From the IMG/VR virus record IMGVR_UViG_3300009537_000020, positions 1 through 50,348 of that record: a stretch of DNA of 50,348 nucleotides; one strand, given 5' to 3'. The notes below the pieces were generated by a model. That model had not been told where the DNA came from. It did not search any database and saw only the letters and a program-made list of their open reading frames with translations. A program made the position numbers and the translations under genes. The stretch comes from a virus. Numbering within the stretch: the first letter of the stretch is position 1; the number at the start of each line of letters is the position of its first letter. Below, piece by piece: positions 41,043 to 48,800 of this stretch.

Positions 41043-41897
41043 CTAATGTGTTGGGTTAAGCTTATTTTGCTTTTTAAGTCCTAACATCTTAATTAATGTT
41101 TTGGTTTGCCATTTTCTTTCAGCATCCCTAGCAGCATCCCTAGCAGCCCTAGCAGCAGCCCAAGCGGCAGCCCCAGCAGCCCTAGCGGCATCCCAAGCAG
41201 CAGCCCTAGCTGCATCCCCAGCAGCCCCAGCAGCAGCCCAAGCGGCATCCCAAGCGGCAGCCCTAGCGGCATCCCAAGCAGCAGCCCTAGCGGCATCCCA
41301 AGCAGCAGCCCTAGCTGCATCCCCAGCAGCCCAAGCGGCATCCCTAGCAGCATCCCCAGCGGCATCCCTAGCAGCAGCCCCAGCAGCAGCCCTAGCGGCA
41401 TCCCAAGCAGCAGCCCAAGCGGCATCCCTAGCAGCAGCCCCAGCGGCATCCCCAGCAGCAGCCCTAGCAACAGCCAATTCTTCTTTGCTTATTTCCCCTA
41501 ACGCAAATAGTCTAGCTTTTTCTATTACAATTCTAGGTCTTTTATCGTTAGGGTATTCCTTTTCAAATATCGGCAATACTCTTTTTGCACATTTGACAAC
41601 GAATAGCCTTGCGTTCTTATCATTCCACGAATCAATACGCCTAATTAGCCTTGCCTGTTGGGCGACAACCTTATTGTCATCCTTAATAATGGTCCCCTTT
41701 AACTCAACTTCATAAAGTTCTTTGTTTGTCCATTGAATTAAATCTTTTTGTTCACAGGCATGATAACCCCTCTTACATAACCCAATATCTTCGATGAAGG
41801 GCATCCACTTGCCCTTACGTTTACCTTTAGGTAAATACCACTTGCCTGTGCCATAAGCTGGTTCGCCGTCTTTTTGAAGAAATTTGTAGTATTTCAT
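41043..41897 (-). CDS. Ala/Arg/Asp/Trp-repeat protein (DUF7666-like head)
   Basis: 284 residues. The first 140 residues (WYLPKGKRKGKWMPFI, KRGYHACEQKDLIQW, ELYEVELKG, ARLIRRIDSWNDKNARLF, VLPIFEKEYPNDKRPR) match phage proteins with a DUF7666-like head. Residues about 145-260 are a long amphipathic helix of AAAWDAARAA-type repeats. The start follows AAGGATAGGAT. Function not known to me. Confidence 0.75.
   Translation of the reverse strand: MKYYKFLQKDGEPAYGTGKWYLPKGKRKGKWMPFIEDIGLCKRGYHACEQKDLIQWTNKELYEVELKGTIIKDDNKVVAQQARLIRRIDSWNDKNARLFVVKCAKRVLPIFEKEYPNDKRPRIVIEKARLFALGEISKEELAVARAAAGDAAGAAARDAAWAAAWDAARAAAGAAARDAAGDAARDAAWAAGDAARAAAWDAARAAAWDAARAAAWDAAWAAAGAAGDAARAAAWDAARAAGAAAWAAARAARDAARDAERKWQTKTLIKMLGLKKQNKLNPTH
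41118..41470 (-). repeat. GC-rich tandem coding repeat (units of about 9-24 nt)
   Basis: About 350 nt of degenerate repeats with cores such as GCCGCTAGGGCTGCT and GCTTGGGATGCC; three 24-nt units stand in a row near 41264-41330. The high-GC insert contrasts with the AT-rich genome. All of several frames stay open here on both strands, an effect of the repeat. Copy number changes by slippage are expected. Confidence 0.7.
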
Positions 41898-41900
41898 ATC

Positions 41901-42083
41901 CTATCCTTTGTTACCGTTACCATACATATATACCAAACCTAACACTTGTAAGGTAAACCGTACAATTAATTGTATGTATCCGTACAACTTGTTGTATGCA
42001 CAAATACAATTACCATTCTCATCAACTTCCATCTGGTAATCGGTATCGTATATTGTTCCGCATTTGCACTTTAGCATACTCAT
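41901..42083 (-). CDS. small Cys-pair protein with hydrophobic C-terminus
   Basis: 60 residues. CKCG and CICAYN in the first half, and a hydrophobic span (IQLIVRFTLQVLGLVYMYG). AAGGAGTAATTAAA precedes the ATG. Unknown. Confidence 0.5.
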   Translation of the reverse strand: MSMLKCKCGTIYDTDYQMEVDENGNCICAYNKLYGYIQLIVRFTLQVLGLVYMYGNGNKG

Positions 42084-42088
42084 TTTAA

Positions 42089-42298
42089 TTACTCCTTAAT
42101 GTTGTAATCACCATCAAATCGTGGATACAAATGTATATAATCCTCGTATTTTTTCCCGTAACAATACGGCTTTCCCCACTCAACCCATTCGTTTGGTTTT
42201 AGCTTATACAATCTGGCTAATTCTATTGCGCTAACATAGTGCATATCGTCGTCATTTTTTGACAACACTTCCCCTGCGTGTAGGGCATATTTCTTCAT
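42089..42298 (-). CDS. conserved phage protein, unknown
   Basis: 69 residues from the ATG at 42298 (GGGGGGTGCTTGA upstream). MHYVSAIELARLYKLKPNEW and CYGKKYEDYIHLYPR are motifs I associate with short phage proteins of unknown function. Confidence 0.6.
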   Translation of the reverse strand: MKKYALHAGEVLSKNDDDMHYVSAIELARLYKLKPNEWVEWGKPYCYGKKYEDYIHLYPRFDGDYNIKE

Positions 42299-42600
42299 TT
42301 CAAGCACCCCCCGATGTTCTCGACGATGGCTTGGGCAGTTTCTTTATAGGTATGCCCAAGATATTCTGCTAAGTGGTATTTCATAATATTAATTACCTTC
42401 TCCACATCAATCAACTCCGAGAGGTCGATTTCTAGGTTGGAGATTTCGTCGAGTGTTAGGTTTGAATCAAATGCCCCACAGTCGCAATACTTCTCTTTTG
42501 AAGGGTTCCCAAAATATCTTGGCTCTCTAACGTAAATACAATCTTTACTATGTTCCATTTTCTCCGGCAACTCAACGACCTGCGATAGTTTAAGTTTCAT
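42295..42600 (-). CDS. small Cys-containing early protein
   Basis: 101 residues. HSKDCIYVREPRYFGNPSKE and YCDCGAF in the first half; second half helical with an acidic patch. ATGA-type overlap with the next gene and 11-nt overlap with the upstream gene. Unknown. Confidence 0.55.
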   Translation of the reverse strand: MKLKLSQVVELPEKMEHSKDCIYVREPRYFGNPSKEKYCDCGAFDSNLTLDEISNLEIDLSELIDVEKVINIMKYHLAEYLGHTYKETAQAIVENIGGCLK

Positions 42601-42844
42601 TTGATTCCCCTTCTTTTATAAACTTATTTAATTTTGAACAAAGGGCATATTCAGGACTATTACACCATTTATCCCAATTATCCAATAAGAATTTAGCCAA
42701 CTTAACATCAAGGCATATTACGTTTTTGGAGTTAATTTGTGTTATATCTGGGGTGGGCGGCATACCTGAAACACAACCTGTAAAAACACTTGTCACTCCA
42801 TCATCTGAATCTCCTGCTTTATCTAATATAGCTAACACTTTCAT
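42590..42844 (-). CDS. unknown early protein
   Basis: 84 residues with start overlapping the preceding gene by 4 nt. SVFTGCVSGMPPTPDITQIN and LAKFLLDNWDKW are visible; no family recognised. Confidence 0.55.
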   Translation of the reverse strand: MKVLAILDKAGDSDDGVTSVFTGCVSGMPPTPDITQINSKNVICLDVKLAKFLLDNWDKWCNSPEYALCSKLNKFIKEGESNET

Positions 42845-43272
42845 TTCTCTCCCCCTTCAAGTGCGGTTTTGATGGCTTCAACAATAAGCTGGTTTAAGAA
42901 AAAACCCATTGGCGGAATACCATGTTCATCCGTATATTTGTCAGAAGTTTTCTGTATTGTTTGCGTTAATAATTTAACATCAACCCTCGGTCTGCCGAAG
43001 CGAGCGCAGATTGCTCTAGCAAAATGTTTCCACTTCTGAGGATACCCTGTTTTTCTTGTGTATTCCTCACAACTCTTAGAAACCAAACAAGCCTCTACCT
43101 TATCCTCCTCTAAACACTCCATCTCAAAACTATCCTCCTCAACAATCTTTGTTACTTTGTCGTGGAGTTGGTTGTAAGAAATGCTTTCTATATCACTACA
43201 ACCTAAACCACTCATAACTTCCCTTTTTCCACCCATCTTCTCAAGCAACTTTTCTGTGTCAATTAGTTTCAT
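42841..43272 (-). CDS. unknown early protein with helical C-terminus
   Basis: 143 residues starting after AAAGGATGAGAT. Contains KWKHFARAICARFGRPRVD and GIPPMGFFLNQLIVEAIKTA; no DNA-binding signature that I can name. Coupled by ATGA to the next gene. Confidence 0.55.
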   Translation of the reverse strand: MKLIDTEKLLEKMGGKREVMSGLGCSDIESISYNQLHDKVTKIVEEDSFEMECLEEDKVEACLVSKSCEEYTRKTGYPQKWKHFARAICARFGRPRVDVKLLTQTIQKTSDKYTDEHGIPPMGFFLNQLIVEAIKTALEGGEK

Positions 43273-43294
43273 ATCTCATCCTTTGGTGTGGGTG

Positions 43295-43480
43295 TTAATC
43301 ATTCGTTTCAGCTATTACAACAATTGCCCATTCTTCTTTATCGCTTATATATCTTCTCCAAACCATCTCAGCATCTTTTATTCTAGTAAAAAATGCTTTT
43401 TTCCTGTTTCCTTGATTTGTTGAATAATCAAACATAACAGAAAAATCTGATTTATTTTTAAATCCAAATATTGGCTTCAT
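43295..43480 (-). CDS. small basic protein
   Basis: 61 residues, start ATG at 43480. NRKKAFFTRIKDAEMVWRRY and EEWAIVVIAETND. Start overlaps the end of the small acidic gene upstream region (2 nt gap). Unknown. Confidence 0.5.
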   Translation of the reverse strand: MKPIFGFKNKSDFSVMFDYSTNQGNRKKAFFTRIKDAEMVWRRYISDKEEWAIVVIAETND

Positions 43481-43481
43481 C

Positions 43482-43607
43482 TCAACTCCCTTCGTTTGAT
43501 TCGTGGGCTATTAGGACATTTATAACCCTAATAACTTCATTCAGTTTTTCGGCTATCTCTCCAATTCTGTCATCTGTGTCGGTGTATAGCTCATCAATTT
43601 TATCCAT
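43482..43607 (-). CDS. 41-residue coiled-coil peptide
   Basis: ATG at 43607 to TGA at 43482. Acidic N-terminus (DELYTDTDDRIGEIAEK) and hydrophobic heptads (LNEVIRVINVLIA). Contains the GGGAG ribosome site of the next gene. Unknown. Confidence 0.5.
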   Translation of the reverse strand: MDKIDELYTDTDDRIGEIAEKLNEVIRVINVLIAHESNEGS

Positions 43608-43640
43608 TCTCAACTCCCTTTCACCCGTGTGGGTGGTTAA

Positions 43641-43844
43641 TCACCCAAAAAATTTATCTTGACACTCTTGGCACATCCCAGATATTGTAAATTCTCTCTT
43701 ACTTAATTCATCCTTAAAATTTTTGGCTTCTTTTAAACAAACAGCACATACATCAGATTTTATGCTTTCTCTCCTGCCTAATGGATTAGGTGTTATGCTG
43801 TCAATAAAATTTTCCAATGATTCACTCTTAACTGTTGGTTCCAC
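43641..43844 (-). CDS. conserved small zinc-finger phage protein
   Basis: 67 residues from a GTG. CAVCLKEAKNFKDELSKREF and ISGMCQECQDKFFG are hallmarks of a widespread small phage protein; the four Cys probably bind zinc. Function unknown. Confidence 0.65.
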   Translation of the reverse strand: MEPTVKSESLENFIDSITPNPLGRRESIKSDVCAVCLKEAKNFKDELSKREFTISGMCQECQDKFFG

Positions 43845-43921
43845 CCCAATCCCCCTTTTCCTGTTGGTTAATTATGCCATAAACAGCATAAGTTTAGTGT
43901 TTTTGTGTGCTAAATATTTCA

Positions 43922-44139
43922 TCACTCACCACCTAAGCGTTGTAGTGCTTCAGTAATAACATCAACAACATCGCATTCATCTGGGTTCCACTTCTTTAAT
44001 GCTGGAACAATCGTATCAAGAACATCCGAAAGTTTAACGAGTTTTTCTTCTCCGAGTGGTTCGAGTTCGATAACCGCTCCGAGCGTACCGCCATTCAAAT
44101 AAGATGAACCCTTAACTATATCCTGTACTTTTTACCCAT
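43922..44139 (-). pseudogene. frameshifted small gene (or -1 frameshift site)
   Basis: AAGGAGATTGAA and ATG at 44139 open a frame that stops after 7 codons (MGKKYRI). A -1 shift at GGT AAA AAG continues into VQDIVKGSSYLNGGTLGAVI...VVDVITEALQRLGGE, about 68 sensible residues ending in TGA at 43922. The run of five A at the switch point suits either a sequencing/assembly indel, a decayed gene or programmed slippage. A start at the in-frame TTG (STYLNGG region) would be a third explanation. Confidence 0.5.
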
Positions 44140-44150
44140 TTCAATCTCCT

Positions 44151-44160
44151 TTTAAAGAAC
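44151..44160 (-). promoter_or_regulatory. boxA-like motif 4
   Basis: GTTCTTTAAA on the minus strand, following RNA unit B and merging into the AAGGAG ribosome site of the next gene. Resembles the rrn boxA core (TGYTCTTTAAMA). Confidence 0.5.
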
Positions 44161-44309
44161 TTGGGGAGGCAGGGATTTGACTAGATTTGCGTCGGATTTA
44201 CGTTAATTAGATTAACCACCTCACTAGTATAGTCACCCTGCAAGCGTCTATGGCGTTATCCATAGAATCTAGTGTTGCGTCTTTCTCGCTCTATTCCGCC
44301 ACTCCCCAA
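44161..44309 (-). ncRNA. structured RNA unit B of a tandem array
   Basis: 149 nt closed by the perfect stem TTGGGGAG (44309-44302)/CTCCCCAA (44168-44161). Inside, ACTAGAT (44273-44267) pairs ATCTAGT (44186-44180), TCTATGG/CCATAGA (44266-44260, 44253-44247) forms a 6-nt-loop hairpin and GTTAAT/ATTAAC (44216-44211, 44207-44202) another. GCAGGG (44241-44236) could pair with CCCTGC (44174-44169), crossing the middle stem as a pseudoknot. The 5' part resembles the acceptor and D arm of tRNA-Leu, but no anticodon arm fits. Confidence 0.6.
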
Positions 44310-44310
44310 T

Positions 44311-44322
44311 TATCAAAAGAAC
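44311..44322 (-). promoter_or_regulatory. boxA-like motif 3
   Basis: GTTCTTTTGATA on the minus strand between RNA units C and B. Shares the GTTCTTT core with three other spacers at intervals of 162-169 nt. Confidence 0.45.
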
Positions 44323-44483
44323 AAAATCGGCACGTACGCTGATACGTCTACCCAAATTCTATCTGTGGCTGTGTTCAGGACACTTTTCAATAGTGGCGTC
44401 TGCCTTGGCACTACCACAAGCAACCCGTTAAACCCGTCGGCTAACCGTGATTCACCGATAGAAAGGCGTAACGCACCGATTTT
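44323..44483 (-). ncRNA. structured RNA unit C of a tandem array
   Basis: 161 nt closed by a 13-bp stem, AAAATCGGTGCGT (44483-44471)/ACGTGCCGATTTT (44335-44323), with two G-T wobble pairs. Inside, TTCTATC (44463-44457) pairs GATAGAA (44363-44357), and GTGT-CCTGA-ACAC (44383-44371) is a hairpin. It shares ACGGGTTGCT(T/C)(G/A)TGG with unit A. No open reading frame with a ribosome site. Family unknown. Confidence 0.6.
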
Positions 44484-44493
44484 TAAAGAACAA
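44484..44493 (-). promoter_or_regulatory. boxA-like motif 2
   Basis: TTGTTCTTTA on the minus strand, continuing AAAAT into unit C. The whole TTGTTCTTTAAAAAT is close to the rrn antitermination boxA (E. coli TGCTCTTTAACA; Bacillus TGTTCTTTGAAAA). Confidence 0.55.
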
Positions 44494-44641
44494 TGGTCGA
44501 AGGGGGCAGGGTTTGACCTGCAATTCTCAATCCACCCATGAGCAACCCGTCGTCACGTCTGCTCGCCCGTGGTTCAAGCCGTCACATATCCACTTGAGAA
44601 CTCACCACCTAGCGGCTCACTGTCCGCCACCCCGACGACCA
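44494..44641 (-). ncRNA. structured RNA unit A of a tandem array
   Basis: 148 nt closed by TGGTCG (44641-44636)/CGACCA (44499-44494), extended outward by AACAA/TTGTT and inward by GGGG/CCCC. Inner elements: TGGCGG-N8-CCGCTA hairpin (44629-44610), TTCTCAA (44600-44594)/TTGAGAA (44530-44524), GAGCA/TGCTC (44564-44560, 44544-44540) and a T-arm-like hairpin GCAGG-TCAAAC-CCTGC (44521-44506). It follows directly on the stop of the Cys-rich peptide gene. Confidence 0.6.
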
Positions 44642-44655
44642 TATTGTTAAAGAAC
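44642..44655 (-). promoter_or_regulatory. boxA-like motif 1
   Basis: GTTCTTTAACAATA on the minus strand, directly beyond the stop codon of the Cys-rich peptide gene (its G lies in TAG). Closest match in the window to rrn boxA (TGCTCTTTAACAAT). Confidence 0.6.
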
Positions 44656-44807
44656 TAATTACACCAAGTACACATTGACTGGCAATAACCCCATTGATAA
44701 CCCCTGGAAGTGCAGTCTGTAACACATTTCCAATCTGTTTGGCAATAAGCATAAGCTATTGTTGTGAATAATGACAATATTGCTAATAAGATCAATAATC
44801 TTTTCAT
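44655..44807 (-). CDS. secreted Cys-rich mini-protein
   Basis: 50 residues from the ATG at 44807 with AAGGAGGAATATA upstream. A 20-residue signal peptide (MKRLLILLAILSLFTTIAYA) is followed by a 30-residue core with six Cys (CQTDWKCVTDCTSRGYQWGY, then C, C and C). The even number of Cys and aromatic spacing suggest three disulfides. Similar DW.CV.DCT..GYQ..YCQ peptides occur in proteobacteria and phages, function unknown to me. Possibly a periplasmic inhibitor. Confidence 0.75.
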   Translation of the reverse strand: MKRLLILLAILSLFTTIAYAYCQTDWKCVTDCTSRGYQWGYCQSMCTWCN

Positions 44808-44825
44808 TATATTCCTCCTTAAATT

Positions 44826-44878
44826 CCGCCCCTTTTGGAAGCACTACACGGTTGGCGTACCATTGGTAGGAGGGGCGG
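44826..44878 (-). promoter_or_regulatory. structured leader of the Cys-rich peptide gene
   Basis: CCGCCCCT (44878-44871)/AGGGGCGG (44833-44826) pair over 8 bp around a 37-nt loop that contains TACC-AAT-GGTA. It ends just before the AAGGAGG ribosome site. May regulate translation or act as a processing barrier. Confidence 0.5.
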
Positions 44879-44885
44879 TTGGTTA

Positions 44886-45107
44886 TTAAGAAAGATCTTC
44901 CTTTGCCGCCTTAGCTTCCGGTGATAGATCCGAGTCTAATTCATCCTGAAAATCATCGATTGGCCTGATAGATATCTTATTCACCGAGCTTTCTTTACTA
45001 ACATATTCAATGACTTCGTCTAACAAAATGCAGGCGCAATCAATCTTTGCCTTGCTCGTCGGTTTTTCCAACATCTTCCGTATTGCTTTCAGATTGTTTA
45101 GAAGCAT
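44886..45107 (-). CDS. unknown early protein
   Basis: 73 residues, helical with two Cys (IDCACILLDEVIEYV) and an acidic C-terminus. Its start lies 68 nt inside the end of the upstream gene in another frame; AATCTGAAAGCAATACGG precedes no clear ribosome site, so the ATG is less certain. Confidence 0.5.
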   Translation of the reverse strand: MLLNNLKAIRKMLEKPTSKAKIDCACILLDEVIEYVSKESSVNKISIRPIDDFQDELDSDLSPEAKAAKEDLS

Positions 45108-45435
45108 TCTTATATCCTTCCAATTTTATTTGATGTTCAGTTTTGGCTTGGTCATATTCTTTGTGGTTAACTTCTTTGTGGTTATTTTCCATATCTTTTA
45201 TGACTATGGCTGCGCGTTGGCAAAATTCTTCATCGATCTTCTTGTCCGGGGGTTCATCCTTGTAAAATCTGACCCACATTTCAAGATCAAGAGCTTTTAA
45301 ATAACCAACGCTCTTTGGGGTTAAATCAACTCCGGTAAGGTGTTTGATACGTTTTATTGCTGCGGACCTATTATGAAGGGCAGTCTGTTCACTATTCCCG
45401 CCCATAGGAATAAATGGTAGTTCAGGGGAATTCAT
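45040..45435 (-). CDS. unknown early protein
   Basis: 131 residues. First half (SAAIKRIKHLTGVDLTPKSV, DLEMWVRFYKDEPPDKK) is folded in look; second half is Lys/Glu/Gln-rich and disordered. One-base overlap with the upstream stop (TAATG). Unknown. Confidence 0.6.
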   Translation of the reverse strand: MNSPELPFIPMGGNSEQTALHNRSAAIKRIKHLTGVDLTPKSVGYLKALDLEMWVRFYKDEPPDKKIDEEFCQRAAIVIKDMENNHKEVNHKEYDQAKTEHQIKLEGYKNASKQSESNTEDVGKTDEQGKD

Positions 45436-45806
45436 TATTTATCCTTTACATCAACGGTTGATTCAGGCTCAGGCATGGTAATCTCTTCCGGGGGCTCACG
45501 TTTTTCCATCATCCGTAACGGGATATTATAAATCCAGCCTGTATCCACGCCCATCTTCTCCCGGATACGTATTACCTCTTTGCCTATATTCTGTTCGGAC
45601 AATGTTGCATTATCAAATTCTTCAAGCTGTTTTTTTTGTAGTCCAATAATCTGCCTGCTGATCTGCATAAAATTATTGGCATGTTGCGCGTTTTCTTGAA
45701 TGTGTTTCTCAATATCCGGTTTATACTTATCCGGGACATTAACACGTACAACCGTCTCGCCGGTGTTTGGGTCAACGAATTTCTCATCGAATTTTTGTTC
45801 TGTCAT
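45435..45806 (-). CDS. unknown early protein, first gene of the minus-strand early operon
   Basis: 123 residues from the ATG at 45806 with AAAGGAAAACC upstream. DPNTGETVVRVNVPDKYKPD and a helical middle; Pro/Glu-rich end. It follows the promoter at 45851-45878. Function unknown. Confidence 0.65.
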   Translation of the reverse strand: MTEQKFDEKFVDPNTGETVVRVNVPDKYKPDIEKHIQENAQHANNFMQISRQIIGLQKKQLEEFDNATLSEQNIGKEVIRIREKMGVDTGWIYNIPLRMMEKREPPEEITMPEPESTVDVKDK

Positions 45807-45841
45807 TGGTTTTCCTTTCAATTTGTAGGTGGGTTATCTGC

Positions 45842-45851
45842 TTGTTAACAA
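45842..45851. promoter_or_regulatory. palindromic operator TTGTTAACAA
   Basis: Perfect 10-bp palindrome just downstream of the -10 box of the minus-strand early promoter. Its TTGTTAAC core is also in the operator at 29404-29420. Confidence 0.6.
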
Positions 45852-45878
45852 CTATAACACAATTAACATTGTATGCAA
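45851..45878 (-). promoter_or_regulatory. minus-strand early promoter
   Basis: TTGCAT (45878-45873), 16-nt spacer, TATAGT (45856-45851). It lies between the giant ejection gene and the first early gene at 45806 and would drive the 45.8-33.4 kb module. Confidence 0.55.
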
Positions 45879-45890
45879 GATATTTTTAAA

Positions 45891-48800
45891 TTATTTTTGT
45901 CGTCGGGACTTGCGGATAATAGCTGGGGATGCTGCTTTAATATGCAGTATTTTACGTTCTAATTCACGCATTTTATCGGCGTCGTACATCTTTCGCATCT
46001 CACGTAAAATGATTTCTTTCTCCTCATTTGTTCTGGCGGTCATAAGCATATCAAGATATACGTTTGGCCCGCGCTCTTTTTCTTGTTTTATATCATCACG
46101 AATATTTTTCATTTGGCGTGTGGTTGGATTGTCATAAAGTTTTTTAGATATATCTTTTGATACTTTATTTAAGCTTTCTCCTTTTTCTATACGATCAGCC
46201 GCCTTATCTATAAGCTCACGCTTCAATATAGTTCTTTTGGCCTGATCCTTATCAATATCCTCACGAACCTTGCGTAATGACTCAGTTTTACCGTAATCAC
46301 TTACTTTTATAAGCCTATTTACCCCTGGAACCTTCCTAATAATTGACTCAAATGTTGTCTGGCTCTTGTCAGAATACGTTGCAAATTGAACAAGGCCAGA
46401 GTTATTTGTCGTCCATTGTACCATTTTCTTTAAAGAAGGCCATCCTCCAGCCTTCCAGGCGGTGTCAGAAATAAGATATTGACCGCGGAAGGCATCATAA
46501 GGGTTTTTACCGGTTAAATACTGGATCCACGCCCCTGACATCTCAATACCAGGGGCAAGGCCAGGCATCTGACCAGATCCGAATGCGAAAATCTGTTGCA
46601 ATTGTTTAGGGTCTTTTTCGTAAATTCCCATTCCAACTTTCCAAAAAATAGCTGTCATTAATCGTCCGGTTTCATCGTGAGGTATTCTAAAATAAACAGT
46701 CTTTCCGTTCGAATCTTTCCCGACCGGTATAATAATATAATTAGTCTTATCGTATTCACTTATATTATCGTATAAGTCTTTTATCTCTTTGCCGGCCAAC
46801 CCTATAGAAGCAGCAATCATTAAAAATTTTGGCAATATATTTATTTTAAAATGTGACCACCAGAATCCGCTTCTTGTCTTTGGATGCGTAGCCAGCTGTG
46901 CATCTGCCTTCAGCCCTTCTTTCATAATATTAGAGAACATCCAGACTGAGTTTGTAACAGATGTTATCGTACCTCCTCGACGATAATTAGGAGTACCAAT
47001 ATAATTCCTTGTCATATACGAAACTTGTTTTTGACTAAGATTAGGATCGTCCTTTAATATATTATACCCGGCAATTTTAGATAAAGACTCTAACGTGCTG
47101 CCCATGAACCGAACCCCCTCCATAAAAGCTAACAACGGACGAAGTAACGGCTTCATTAATTTCTGGTATTGATGTTCCTCCCCTTTTAATATTCCAAGCT
47201 GTCTTAAAATACCGTGATAATCATCGCCATGAATATCAAAATTAAAATCTATAAAAGGAATGTCAAGGGCGTACGTACCAAGCATTTCTTTAATGGTGTT
47301 ATCTTCTAAACCCATCTGTCTACGAATAGACGTCGGTAAAGCTTGAGCATACACAGATAGCAGTTTCAAAAGAGATACTTTCTGCCCCATAGCGTTCAAG
47401 TTTGCATAAGTACGCTTGAAGTCACGGATAGGGTTGAAAGCAAAAGCGAATCCAGGGTTATATGTAATATAAAGATTCTTAAATATTTGATTTCCGAAAA
47501 CTTTATTTATTAAATGGCCAACAAGCATAACATCACCATCTTTGTTAGCTTCCACAGATTTTGCTATATACTGATCTACCTCATAAGCGGTAAGTTTCCC
47601 GTCTTCCAGAAGCTTAATTAATCCCATGCCGGATCCAGGCTTTGGTTTAGCAAAATTACCTCTAATATCTTTCTTAACAAGTTTAATTTCTCCCGGGAAA
47701 GATTTTTTAAGCCAATCACGCAACTGGTTTGCCGCCCTTTGTCTGGAATTTAACCGGTTTAAAGATATCATTTTTAAGATGGTAGTTATAAATGGATTCT
47801 CAATGTCAAGCAGGGTACCTTTCTGCATTTTTACAGTAGCCGGAACATGCTCTTGAAGATAATTTAAAACTCCAAAAGTTGCATAATACCCTTTATTTGG
47901 CTTGATAATATTCTCAAAGGTCTCTCTATTATAACTTCCGACTCTGACAGCCTCTTCAATTATAGGCCAAATTATTTCGTGGAAATCCCGAGCTATCCTT
48001 TCGATCTCATTAAATTTTTCAGGCCCGATCTTCTCTGCAAAGAATCTCATCTGTTCGGCTGCGCTCTTTGGTGAATACCCTAACGGATTTGCAATATCCT
48101 TCCTACCGGGGACATTAAAGAATTCTTTCTTCATCATCTCGCCTTCTTCTTCAGAAAAAGGCATAAATTCTTCTGGAGGAGATTGTATATCTCCCTGTAA
48201 GGGCATTTCAGGGCGGCCCATAACACGTTTTAGAAATAAATAAATACCTAAATCGTCATCTTTCATCCCAATCTCTGTTAAGGGCTTATTCACCTTATTA
48301 TCAATATCGGACATTAAAAGAAAATTATCGTTGTCAACTAAGGATCTTTCTTCCAATTCATACTCCGGGCTTTCCGACGGTGGCAAGAATTCACCTTTAC
48401 TTTCTATCGATCTGCGCTTTGCAATGATTGGATAATTAATATCATCAACCATCTGCCTTATTCGTTCCCAATAATTAACATTAGAAAGTTCTTTTTCTTT
48501 TCGTTTTTGATCGCGGAGTTCCTCCCCTTTGGCATACATCTGACGTATATCTTCGTCGCGCCTTTTCAATAACTCCGCCGGTTTACCATCAAGAATATCC
48601 TGGATATAAAAATATTCTTGTTTAACTAAAGATTTTTTATCAAGAGCCTCAAAAAATAATTCAAAAGTTTCCGGGGCGATCTTCTTTGCAAGACTTGGGT
48701 TGTTAAAAAGAACAGACACGAAATCAGCGTACAGTTCCACGCTGCTATAACGGTATTTTATATATCCTTCGCTTGATAGCGCTTCATCAAATGGTTTCCA

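Noticed and set aside
41101-41715. Long plus-strand frames opposite the Ala-rich gene
   Set aside because: They arise from the GC-rich repeat, consist of Ala/Ser or Ser/Pro runs and lack ribosome sites.
43872-43922. 16-codon frame starting at the TGATG after the frameshifted gene
   Set aside because: Too short and without independent support to call a gene.
44161-44309. tRNA-Leu-like 5' half (GGGGAGTGGCGGAAT...AGACGC)
   Set aside because: Acceptor and D-arm-like pieces are present, but length is 149 nt, no anticodon arm with a 7-nt loop forms, and a group I intron would need more sequence. Kept as part of an unknown RNA.
44272-44541. 89-codon plus-strand frame across the RNA array
   Set aside because: It cuts across two structured units, has no ribosome site and opposes the transcription direction of the region.
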